NCBI GenBank assembly: GCA_026260175.1
Contig: JAKCWW010002845.1
Location: 11,169 to 53,054, forward strand
Length of the DNA: 41,886 nucleotides
Source of the DNA: Reticulitermes lucifugus
Lineage: Eukaryota; Arthropoda; Insecta; Blattodea; Rhinotermitidae
Direction: 5' to 3'
Positions 12,201-22,108 of this stretch are shown piece after piece (the first letter of the stretch is position 1; every line of letters starts with the position of its first letter). The notes beneath the pieces are model-generated. The model was not told where the DNA came from. It saw only the letters and a list, made by a program, of their open reading frames with translations, and searched no databases. The position numbers were made by a program, and so were the translations under genes.

Positions 12201-12968
12201 TATTGATTTCACAACTTTAGTTATTCTCCTATAAATAAGTCTTGTCAGCTTTATGCCATAACGTAGTACTTTATGGCTGCATCATATCGTCATCTATAAA
12301 ACTATGTATTTTTGGCTCTCACTAACTTTTCATTTATTTCAAATTATAGCTAGGATCCCTTCGATAGTCATCGTCCCTGTAACTCCCTACTTTCTGTTAC
12401 CGTGACTAATCCATTCTAGTTGCATCAAGGAATAATTATAGGTTACTCTTAATCCTCCATTTAAAGTAACTGAAAATCGAATAAGGTGAAATTCTTTATG
12501 TAAATTAAAATACCTTTTATCGAGTATGGAGAGAAAGGTAAACAAATGTTTGAGTGTGTGAAAGTTTATTATACTATTTTGTTACAGCCGCTTAAAAGTG
12601 CGTTTTGATGTATGAGATCAAAAGAACATTCATGTGGAAATAATGATGTATAAACGTGTAGCACTTATTATAAGTATTTAAAATAAATGGCGATAGTGGT
12701 GAAGATAAACGTAGAGATGTGGTACTAAAGTTTGAGCGACGCTGAACGAGGAATATTTAAATTGGACACACACAGCCTCGAAAATGTAATCTACCAAAGT
12801 AACTTGAACAAATCTATCGACACTACTGGATTCAATCACAAATGAATGAATAAATGCAGTGAAATAAGAATCTGAACACATAAAGCGAAATTTTTATGAG
12901 TGGTTTGAAAATGGGCAGTTGTCATGAAGATCACCTCAAAACAGAGCAACGCTGAAGGTAGATTTATT
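9201..12968. other. upstream non-coding DNA with a CpG-rich patch
   Basis: Mostly AT-rich DNA with no gene, recognisable transposon or long repeat. The exception is about 9595-9800, which is clearly richer in GC and CpG (accgttcccggcggaacc, aaggcgcc, gtcgcgatc) and could be a promoter-proximal or untranslated exon. The purine-containing segment 11330-11640 and the rest show only chance frames. Lying directly upstream of the neuroligin start exon, the region may hold promoters and 5'-UTR introns, but I cannot locate a transcription start. Confidence 0.45.
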
Positions 12969-12994
12969 TAAAAGCGAGCAACTTCAAGAGTGCA

Positions 12995-13000
12995 ATGTAA
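12995..13000 (+). promoter_or_regulatory. minimal start-stop upstream ORF (ATG TAA)
   Basis: An ATG immediately followed by TAA lies 46 bases before the neuroligin ATG, in the presumed 5' leader. Start-stop elements in other genes can stall scanning ribosomes and lower translation of the main frame. The sequence is certain. Its presence in the mature mRNA, and any effect, are inference because the transcription start and any leader splice site are unknown. Confidence 0.35.
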
Positions 13001-13040
13001 CAGGTTTGTTAAGAACAGCCCGGACAGATACTCCCTGGAC

Positions 13041-13551
13041 ATGGCAAGCAAAAGTCACCTAGTGAATGTGCTGTACGTCCTTACAATTATCCTTAAATTC
13101 TTCACATTCGTGTCGCCTTCATTGTCCGTGTTTGGTGTCAGTATTTTCATTGTATCAAGTGTGTCGGCAGGATACGACACGACAATCGAAGGGACCTTGA
13201 CTCAAGAAATCAAAATTAAACAAGGTAAATTGTTCGGGCAGAGATTTCATTCAAGAACAAACCCAGATCTGAAAGCTGTGGAAGTGTATCTGGGGATACC
13301 ATACGCCGCGCCTCCTACTGGGTCGCAGAGGTTCATGCCTCCGGGTTCTCCCCCGCAGTGGAGGGGAGTAAGGTTTGCTGACACTTTCGGACCTGTCTGC
13401 CCCCAGAACCTACCAGATCTGAATAAAAGGACGAAGAATGGTATGTCAGAGGGCCGTGCGACCTACCTCAGGAGACTCTTCCCTTATCTGCTGCGTAACC
13501 AGAGCGAGGACTGTCTGTACCTAAATATATATGCACCGGCTCAGAAGAGAG
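13041..13551 (+). CDS. Nlg: neuroligin, first coding exon (partial gene)
   Basis: Encodes the first 170 residues of a neuroligin, a type I postsynaptic adhesion protein of the carboxylesterase-like fold that binds presynaptic neurexins. Start chosen: the first in-frame ATG after the stop TAA at 12969; it has a G at -3 and a G at +4. Residues about 7-43 are hydrophobic in two runs and would serve as an unusually long signal peptide, ending near SVSAGYD. The ectodomain follows: [15 protein letters not shown] at 80-94, [11 protein letters not shown] at 97-107, [11 protein letters not shown] at 116-126, and the cholinesterase type-B signature 2, [11 protein letters not shown], at 156-166. C120 and C158 are the expected first disulfide pair. 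N153-Q-S is a glycosylation sequon. The [13 protein letters not shown] segment before the signature is typical of insect neuroligins rather than digestive esterases. The catalytic-site region, transmembrane helix and PDZ-binding tail lie in exons outside the window, so the paralogue cannot be named. Confidence 0.93.
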
Positions 13552-13557
13552 GTGAGT
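13549..13557 (+). other. 5' splice donor of neuroligin exon, phase 1
   Basis: The exon ends gagag, followed by gtgagt at 13552-13557, a near-perfect metazoan donor. The intron interrupts a glycine codon after its first base (phase 1). Reading through would reach a stop within two codons, which supports splicing. The position just after [15 protein letters not shown] agrees with the usual boundary near neuroligin splice region A. Confidence 0.88.
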
Positions 13558-14674
13558 AATGTCAGCACATTGTTAGTCCCTATTTTGCCTGTTCAGTTAT
13601 TTCGTAACTGTGTATCGTTACAGCCCTTTTCTTTTAGGTTTTTTTCTGTCCCTTGGGGTTTTTCAGGATGCGTCAAGTGAATTATTCAGGGATCAAGTAA
13701 GACGGCGAGGTGCTGATATTTGCTGGCAGTAAAGATTGTCAGGCTCTCGGTGTTAAACGAATCAGCGTCACTCTGTGCTCGTCACAGCTACTGTACCTAC
13801 CTACGCTTTCTCCCTTATCTTAAACAGCTTATATGATATTCTTTTATGAAAAGAGTGGTTAAGTTGATTATTTATGTGAAAGAAATTTTACTGTCATAAC
13901 TGGAAGGCAAAGGAATTACGTGTCAGAATGTAGCAGATGAAGTAGGATATATGGAACTGGTTTTTGTTGTTGTTTCAAACGAGGAGAAAGGAATCGTGAA
14001 TTTGCTCACGATATTTCCAAGTCTCAAGAACATGTTAAAAATGCATGTAGTGTCTGTCTTGGGGCAGCCAAATTCGAGCTGGAAGTCAGCAACAATATAA
14101 TCCTGTTGCTGTGTTCCCTTTACTACAAACCACCACGCAGCGTCCTCCATATTCGAAATTTACATTGGTTTTTTCATTCTTCGTTGTTCTTGAATTCTTT
14201 TTGTAAATTTCGGCCACTAAACCAGTTATATTTTTCGCTGATATTTTTCTTTGAATCTTATTCTGTTAAACGAAGAGAAGAATTGTAAAAAATAAAACTA
14301 TTTTGTTTTAATACTCCTGACAAGCCAAGTACAGAGTACTGTAAGGATTGTAATGATTACTTTGATGGTGGCTGTGATGGTGAATATTTCAGTGGACCAA
14401 AAAGTAATTTCACATCTCTCGTAAATCAAAAAATTATAGATGGGGAAAATTACGTTAAGAAGGATACTGAGTTCTGGAATATGAAGCATTTCAATGTGGC
14501 AGATATATATCGATGTTTCGGGCGAAGTTTCTGCCTCTATCTTCAAGGTAGAAGAATTAGAGGAAGAAAATCTTTATAGCGATAAACGTAAATTCGACTA
14601 GGCCTATAGAATGCATACGCATTTATACTTACATGCATGCACACACATACATGCACGCATTCTTATAAGCAAAC
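13558..14674. other. intronic DNA, nothing recognised
   Basis: Short overlapping frames on both strands only. No tRNA boxes, transposase motifs or tandem repeats seen. Confidence 0.5.
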
Positions 14675-14760
14675 ACATACATGCATGCATACATACATAC
14701 ACACATACATACATACATACATACATACATACATACATACATACATACATACGTACGTAC
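14675..14760. repeat. (CATA)n microsatellite
   Basis: A long run of CATA/ACAT tetranucleotides, nearly pure over 14689-14750, ending in acgtacgtac. Looser tracts of the same composition start near 14625. Confidence 0.95.
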
Positions 14761-15344
14761 CTATGAATCAGACTGCATTAGATGTACATATTAATATTTT
14801 CTTTGCTGTGTTATAGCTAGTTACACCTACTTACTGAGTAGCGCACTTCGGATGTGTACGTGGAGCCCGGATACGATGATTTTCTTTGATTATAATTCTA
14901 TTTTATTAAATACTAGCAGATGTTATGTTTTTAACTCGTGCAGTGAAAGACACGAAACAACTTACGAAAGCTTTATGTAATTACAACACCCAAGAGACTT
15001 TAAGTTCTCTGTACAGTTATGCCCTTCTGAAAATATTAAATGTTTTAACTTTCGTCCTTTTAACTCGTTTCATGTTAAACTTTCTGTAGCAAATAATTAT
15101 TCCTTTTACATTTCTCTGGCAAGTGAACTGTTATCCCTTTGAGGACTGACACTCATCTAAATTGCGTATGGAATATTAGTTCCTACCTTAAGACAGCACA
15201 ATCCATAAAAATTAGAAAGTCCAGCCGATTAATGTCGTCTAGGATAAAAAAATTTCAAACGTTATATTCTGTGATGTAGCACACAGACCTTAAGAAGACG
15301 CTGTTTAGTGTTAAAATATCATAATCTTTGACGGTACACGCGTA

Positions 15345-15802
15345 AATGTAATGTTATTCACGCCAATAAGAAATTATGGCCATAGCTGCGTTGATTTTCA
15401 CGAAACTCACAATTACTTATTAAATTTTATGAATACTTTCTGTGTGAAAAGTTATTAAAATTCGACAAAACATGTAGAAAATAAGGACAAATTTTTATTT
15501 ACGCCCTTACGTAAATTGCTTTTACTGCACTGATTTTCATGAAACTCTTATTTGCTCAGTGGAATTATGTAAAATTATTATGCACTGTGTTTCGCTCAGA
15601 TCTGAGAAATAAATATTTAAAGTACGGATATAAAGTTCTTCGTCACCCGTAGGTAAATTATGATTGTCACTCAGCTGATTTTCAAGAAACTCACCCTCGC
15701 TCTACAAATTTCTGTAAAGAACTCCTATAGCGAATTTGATTGAAATCCAACAAACGGCTTTGTCTTTGATCTTAGGTCACAGATAAACAGACAGACAGAC
15801 AT
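15345..15802. repeat. three-copy tandem repeat, about 140-bp period, with (ACAG)n end
   Basis: Three imperfect units are aligned by a shared core, gattttca followed by gaaactc, at 15393, 15532 and 15677, giving spacings of 139 and 145 bases. Each core is preceded by related sequence (cacgccaataagaaatta; acgcccttacgtaaatt; cacccgtaggtaaatta). The third unit runs into a short ACAG tetranucleotide run at 15786-15802. Divergence between units shows an old array. It could be a satellite remnant or the internal repeats of a non-autonomous transposon. Confidence 0.72.
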
Positions 15803-17008
15803 ACGGAAATGGGCACAGTCTCCATGTAAGACATACTTTTATTTATTTCGTAAGGAAGACATAGTAATTGGTGTTTTACTGTGAGAATCTTACAAAAAAT
15901 TAAACATTTTATAGACAAAATTCGGATTTTTTATGTTAACGTAAGATGTCCGTAAGGCTGCCACAGGGCTTTAGAAACTTGAGCTCGCACAAGGCTAAGT
16001 ATGGTCAGCAATACGCGTGAGGAATTGGAAACGCATTCTACGTCTACTTATAATTTCACTGCGAAATTATACAAGGAAGAACTTTTATCAAACATTAGTT
16101 AATACACACACAAACGCGTATACGGTGTATGTGTGTAGCATATATAGTATTTAGTGTTCATATCGTGGGAAATGTAGAAGAAGTACTTTGAAGTTAAAAC
16201 ATAAATCGTGAAAATTTGATACCGCTACGAAGTTTTTCGTCTTCTCGCATTCCTTCCCTTAAACCTAAACATGCCAAATATTCTGTGGTGTTAATATTAA
16301 CGATTATTCTGCCCTCTTATCATATGGCGCTATTTAAGTTTTCTAGTTAGCACAGTGGTATAGAACAAGCGAGTAGACTAAATGTTCTGACGTTCCATCT
16401 TCTCTGCTCTTCTTAATGTATTTCTAATAGATGCTTCCTGTACTGTATTCACCACAACTTTATTGATTTATTATGGTTTCTGTAATTCACTGCGACATTA
16501 AAAACATGCATTTTAGTACCTTGTAATATTCCATACACAACCGACTGACAGGAAGAAAAAGGGGAAAGAAGTAACAAAATTGGCGAATATTGTTAAAGAA
16601 GGACCATTAAGGAGAGTCACCAATTGCCTTTCATTCGAATTCAATCGATTCTGCTCACGCTTACAGCATACTTTATTTGAAGGCTCTTGCAACTTAGTTC
16701 TTCTTTGTTATGGAAACAAAATATGGTATCCGAGTGTCTTTGTGCCGGATTGAAATTTTTTCTTTTAATAGAGTACTACCTTTGTTTTACAAGACGGATT
16801 GAAGATTGGTGTACAATGCATGTGGATTTATTTACACCTAGTAAGTCTTAAACACTTCAGAATATTTAGAATTACTGGGCGTCTGAGCTTCTTCATTCCA
16901 AATACACCACAGTGTTTCGGTATATGCACGTGTTTCCTTCCTCAAATGGAAGGTATGGAGACACCTATGTAGCCAGGGCCAGTGACTGAGGTTAGTGCTT
17001 TCTCATCA
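15803..17008. other. intronic DNA, nothing recognised
   Basis: AT-rich, without notable open frames, tRNA promoters or transposase motifs. Confidence 0.5.
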
Positions 17009-17395
17009 TCATTCTCTAAAGGCTAAGCCTTGTCGCTGTAACCATAGATGTCTGTCTTGTGCCAGTCTCTTCATTTCGGCGTAGGAGTTGCAAAAGAGTT
17101 CCTTCATCAGATTCTTGATGTAAGAGAGCCTTGGTCGTCCTCTACTTTTCGTCCCCAACACTCTACCTTCCATGATGTTGGTAACAAAACCATTATGTCT
17201 CAACAAATGTCCAANNNNNNNNNNNNNNNNNNNNNNNNNNNNNNNNNNNNNNNNNNNNNNNNNNNNNATTTCCTTCAGCACTTCTTCGTTGCTTTTTCTA
17301 TCCATCCAACTAGTTCTATTAACTCTTCTCTACAACCACACTTCAGCTGCTTCCAGCCTCTTTTTCTCTTGCCTTCCCAATGTCCATGTGCTTTC
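17009..17395 (-). mobile_element. LINE fragment: reverse-transcriptase C-terminal region
   Basis: On the minus strand the segment encodes the tail typical of non-LTR retrotransposon polymerases. It starts with KRLEAAEVWL, then an in-frame stop, then RRVNRTSWMDRKSNEEVLKE, then the assembly gap. After the gap come GHLLRHNGFVTNIMEG, GRPRLSYIKNLMKE and MKRLAQDRHLW. The order and spacing fit the region downstream of the RT domain in insect LINEs. The clade is not determined. The internal stop and the absence of the rest of the ORF make it a dead 5'-truncated copy. The frame before and after the 53-base gap is the same, so the gap is probably close to its true length. Confidence 0.82.
17215..17267. 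other. assembly gap (53 N)
   Basis: Fifty-three consecutive N lie inside the LINE fragment, plausibly because the repeat could not be resolved during assembly. Confidence 0.99.
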
Positions 17396-17839
17396 TAACT
17401 TAAATTATTAGAGTCGAAGGTAATTAGTTCACTTTGTTGCCTGTCTAGGTGCGTAATGCAGGTGTAGATATTGAAGCTGAGAAATAAATTTAATAAGATC
17501 ATGATGATCGAAAGGAAACTACAATACTGTCTGTACTTCCGTAGTAATGAACTGTGCACTCATTCCCCGAAGTTACGTTGTAGTTGGTTTAGAAACTTGC
17601 GACCTTAGTCAAGAGGCCTCAAGTTTAGACGGAGTTTCCCATAAGCGCAGTATCAAAACGGGGAGGGGTTTTGAGGCAAAAGTTTATGACCAAGAAGAAA
17701 ATCTATATTTATACTTACAAAAAACCTTTTCAGACATTGTAAAATCTGAACAAGGAAGCAAGTGACAGTTTTAGGAGAAGACACTTCCTCGTCAAGTGTA
17801 GACGGACCGTCTGTATAATCATCTAGAATGCCCAACATT

Positions 17840-18185
17840 ACGGATGGCCATGCACGAGTCCCTGAATGTTTCTTGAAGAAATCAATTACTGAAGTCTGGC
17901 GAGACAAGTATCTCTTATTTTCTTTCATAATATTTCTATAACAAGCAAGCATTTCCACAAGTCTTTGTCCAGTGGTCGCTGCTCGTGCCAGTCAATGTTC
18001 TCAAGCAACTTAATGCCAGTTCAGATGAGTCCAAACACATCAGTCAACTTCGAAACCGGCATGGTCCTCTCCTTAGACCTAGGTTCAGGTGCCTCAGCTT
18101 TTTGAAGGACGCTTTGCTTCCGAATTGAAACGAGATCGTTGAGTGTGAGCTCCTGATCACAGGAACTCAGCAGCTCGACATTTTC
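17840..18185 (-). mobile_element. Tigger/pogo-type transposase C-terminal fragment
   Basis: The minus strand, read from 18183 downward, gives VELLSSCDQELTLNDLVSI, then KLTDVFGLI, a stop, and GIKLLENIDWHEQRPLDKDL. After a frameshift near 17950 it continues with EMLACYRNIMKENKRYL and RQTSVIDFFKK. This is the layout of the region after the DDE domain in Tigger/pogo (CENP-B-like) transposases: an acidic helix block, a predicted helix pair, an ACY..I..EK motif and a terminal SLDxFFKK-like motif. The catalytic DDE part is missing. At least one stop and one frameshift show the copy is dead. Identification is by remembered family pattern. Confidence 0.6.
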
Positions 18186-19584
18186 GGCACCCTACTTACG
18201 AATTTGCATGCCTTGCTTAATATACATATATAGTCTGGGGCAAAAGACGTAAGTGAGGAACTGCGTAAGACGAGATGACGTAAGTAGGGGGATTACCGTG
18301 ATTAATTGCTTTGCTGTCTCTACCCACATGTTTTGCTCACACAATTTTTTTCAAATTATTTTCTACGTAACACTTAAGCTTATGGTTGTTGTGTTCTAAC
18401 AAGCCAAATACCTGATGAATTAATGAATTAACCATCTCCAAGGCCCAGGCCCCTTCTGTAAAAGTGTGTGTTGGTACAACTATTTAACATATTCCTCTCT
18501 GTTTATTGAACCCAACATTTATTATCATATCCACAATATTTCTCAAATGTATGCCATCCAAAGTTAGCTCAATCCAGGCCAAACGCTCAAAATGTAGCCT
18601 ACTTCACGTAAGTTTTAATATTATTCGCCACGTAATCCCAAATCTGTTAACTGGTCTCTTCTCTTGATGTTGCCTAACTTCGTTTTATTTTATTTTCTCG
18701 TCCTCTCCACGCTTTAAATTTGACCCACCCATACCATCCGCCTCCATTTTGTTATTCCAATAATATCTTAATAAATTCTAACTTACGAGACTCCACTAGA
18801 GACTATCGATAATTCTCCGTCTTTACATTACTTATTCTCTGCTAAACTCAGTTCCTCTCCTAATCACTTTTTTCCCAAAAAACCACAATTTCTTCTGTGA
18901 GGCGGAAGAACTAAGTAACTTTCTTTGCTGTACCTCTCACGTGGTCATCTGGGCTGCAGCTTCTCGACCAAGTCAAAGAAAGGCTGCAAGGTTTTCACAT
19001 CTCGCAACGCACTGTACTTGAACGACAGGATCATCCCCAACGGCGACAATCGTTGTTCTAACAGCGACACAAGTTTGGACCACGTGTTGCCTTGTCAATA
19101 ATAGGCTGCTTCTCATAACGCGATCAAACTCTATCGGAACTTTCCGACAATGTCCGCGAACTTTGGAGCGCTGACACTATACTTACAGCGTGACGTGGCT
19201 ATTGTGCAGGGGTCGCTAGATTCCTTCAGAGAAGGTGGGAGGAAAACAGAATAAAAGACGACAAATTTCGAAGCGACAAGCTTCGGTTAAGCAGACATTA
19301 TTACACTGAGGCAGGAATGCCTTGTCTTCTACACAGCACGAAAGGCGTCTTTTTAACCTGCCTTCCTTACACTCAAAAGTTTCGGAAGGAATGTTCATAG
19401 CACATTAAAACAGGGGATGAACAAACTGCTAGACGAATGGATGTAAGATTGCTCTTGCATGAATCAGACAGGTATTTTATGGCTCTGTGTACCACCGTCC
19501 CACTCTCCCACTCACTCACTCCGAGGCATTACAGTGCGTGCAGGACCTTAGCCTTTCTGAAAATCGCAGCCCAGTCACTTCCCC
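18186..19584. other. intronic DNA, nothing recognised
   Basis: The segment 18900-19210 is more GC- and CpG-rich and may belong to an unidentified old transposon, but frames through it carry stops and match nothing I know. The remainder is AT-rich. Confidence 0.45.
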
Positions 19585-19700
19585 CCCCCCGCCCTCATCA
19601 CGAAAGCCTTCAGCCACCACCTTCTAGCCCCCATGTTCATAAGGTCATTCTCTACATTATGGAGCCATCTTTTCCTGTTTCTTTTTCGCCTTCTGTCGTG
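19585..19700 (-). mobile_element. LINE fragment: extreme C-terminus of a reverse-transcriptase ORF
   Basis: The minus strand encodes RRKRNRKRWLHNVENDLMNM followed by GARRWWLKAF. This resembles the KRWLDNVENDL..MG...W..KA tail at the end of many insect LINE ORF2 proteins. Only about 35 codons are recognisable, and a poly-G run lies just downstream near 19580-19590. A very short remnant, from a different lineage than the one at 17009-17395. Confidence 0.6.
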
Positions 19701-20185
19701 ACCTGTATTTCCCATGAAGAGGGACTTATAGGCCAAGAAACAGTATCTGTTTTTCACGTAATATTTTGTTATGTGTCAGACATAAGTAGCGTTACATCGT
19801 CTATAAGTTGTAAAACACGACGCCTGAAGGTGGCATCAGAGTGTGAAATATGTAGTACGGAGTGTGCGTATTTTATGTTAATGTTCGCAATTTTGTATTT
19901 TGAATGAAAATATTTTTAAAACTTAATAAGAATACATAATCCAAAAATACAAAGAGTAGCGCAAAATCACACTTGATGTTTAAAATTTTGCCTGTAGTGT
20001 CAAGTGGCTTTTGCGCCACGCTCTGTTATAACCAATAGTTTGGTATCTGTATTTCCTCCAGAAATTTTTAAAATATTAGCCCATATTTTACAGTGATTTA
20101 GATAGACTGTTTTGGAGTCCTACTTCGGGCAGTGGTCTAGTTCAGGACGTTTGAAGGAACAAATTTCGTTCTGGCTTACTTGAGC

Positions 20186-20217
<32 letters not shown>

Positions 20218-22053
20218 ATAAGATTTAAATTTGTGTTACTTAAGCCTACACGATGCGAAATATAGTTGGGAATAGCAATTAATTTTTTGCCTCTAACAAA
20301 TAAAATATCTGTAATTTGTTTTAGGCTTGTCGGCGAATAGGGTATACCATTATGCGGGTTTTAATTGTTACCCTTTATTGGCTATGCCAGTAAACATTCA
20401 TTGTGTCCTACATACCTTTGATACATATGAATGGTGCTGTTCAGTAATTAACCGTAAGGATGACCGCAATTTGAGGCCATCGGTAACTTACCTCGAAGAG
20501 TAAGGCATACTATTATGTCAGAAGTAGGCCTATTTTGTGAACTTATCATTTTCGATGACCGCCTACACCTGCTTTCTTAATATTGAAACATTCTTGACGA
20601 CACGCGCTCTGTTGCAACAGCTTTGTAGAGACGTCTATCCCTTCCCTGTCTCCACCGTCTTCGCTTAAAATATTCCAACATCGTTGTTATGGGCATAGTT
20701 GTTCAACTGCCAAGTATTCATCCCTCAGCACTACTCCGTCAGACTTAATAAAAACACGATATAGCGGCCGGCAGCCACACTGCTTCTACATGCTAACTCA
20801 ACCAACATTAATAACTAGCATCTGTAAGTTAATATACCAGCAGCTCTTCATATACACCAACATCATTTTAAGAAGTCTGTGGAACTCAAAACTTCATTCG
20901 GCTTTTATTTTTGCCTAGTCGCCACGTTTTTATCATTCATACTCACTGCTCCCTTTTCTTTCTCTTTCTGTCTAGAGTACATATTTTCTTTGTGTTGTAT
21001 TGTATGCTCTTTCCGTTGTTTCCTTTTCATTTGTTGCATTTTACTGCATCCTTTCTGTCAGAAAATGTATTTTAATAAGTTATTTAGGACAGGAAACCAT
21101 GTCAGTAGTTACACGTTTTCCCTTTCTAACTGCCCGGTTACTTCTGTTCTCAAATTTTTTCAAGGATCCTATCACATTCTTTATGTAATTTGTTTGTTGA
21201 GACGAACCCGTTAGCAAAAATAACTGTCTCGACAAGCAGAATGGTAGAACGTTCACGGAATTAAAACCTACATATTTGCAGATTTCATTTATATTTTACT
21301 ATTGTACTTGCCACTCATTCGTAATGTATCAGATAACTTCACCATATCATTATTTCTGATAAGCTTCAGACGTACCTGCAGATTTCGTAGACAGGTACGT
21401 TTTAAACAGATACTACACTCTGTCGCCGTAATTCCTTTATTTCAGTGAGCACGCTTTTAGTTATTAGGGCATTGGTGCAGGTCAGATACAGCAGTTGATA
21501 TGGCCAAGGACTCTCTCATATCCAAACATCCTTTAAAATCGTCGTGTGTGCCAGTTATTTCTTACTTCGACTTTTCTGAATTTCATGCAGTACTGTTAAC
21601 TATGGTAATTACCTACTTAATGAAGACAACTCCTTCTATAATTTTATGCCTAATAGTCAAGCAATATATGCCCCGACTTTTAAGAAAAGCTTATCAGAAT
21701 TTTTAGGAATACCTGAAAATTTAGCATATGCTAAGTCATTTCAATCAATCCTACATCCTCCAACACAACTTAGGCCTACTGAACATATACTTTAATAATA
21801 TTCTCCCATATATTAATAAACCTCCAAATTGTTCTCTTATATTCAAGTTTTAGACCAAAATTTGCATACATTTCTCATTTCCCCAGAGATCTTACGTATG
21901 AAACCTACCGCATGCTAATTGATTTGATGGGCATAATAATATTTTGAGAGAATTCTTCATTATGTACTTGTCTCCATTTTCCGGTTACGTATCCACTAGT
22001 CTTAATGTGCTTCTCAGTACTTTAAGTAATCGGTATTAAATTCGTGCCTTATT
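19701..22053. other. intronic DNA with one dinucleotide microsatellite and a hairpin
   Basis: Contains (TA)n(TG)n at 20186-20217 and a 9-bp perfect stem with a 13-base loop at 21370-21400 (acgtacctg paired with caggtacgt). The 156-codon plus frame at 19437-19907 and the 111-codon frame at 20879-21214 lack homology and codon structure I recognise. No gene is called. Confidence 0.5.
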
Positions 22054-22108
22054 TAAATGATAATTATCATTTATATCTGGATATGATTATAATCATATCC
22101 AGATATAA
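22054..22108. repeat. two overlapping perfect palindromes (20 bp and 38 bp)
   Basis: 22054-22073 is a 20-bp perfect palindrome centred on gataattatc. 22071-22108 is a 38-bp perfect palindrome centred on gattataatc, with arms ttatatctggatatgatta. The two overlap by three bases. Such a sequence can extrude as a cruciform and is prone to deletion. It could be the fused ends of a palindromic transposon or simply a local AT-rich palindrome. Confidence 0.9.

Noticed and set aside
12990..13040. Neuroligin start at the upstream GTG at 12990
   Set aside because: GTG is not a normal initiator in animal nuclear genes, and the ATG at 13041 has a good context and is followed by a hydrophobic signal region.
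19437..19907. 156-codon plus-strand frame
   Set aside because: It lies over a LINE remnant on the opposite strand and a poly-C run. No domain or codon pattern supports a gene.
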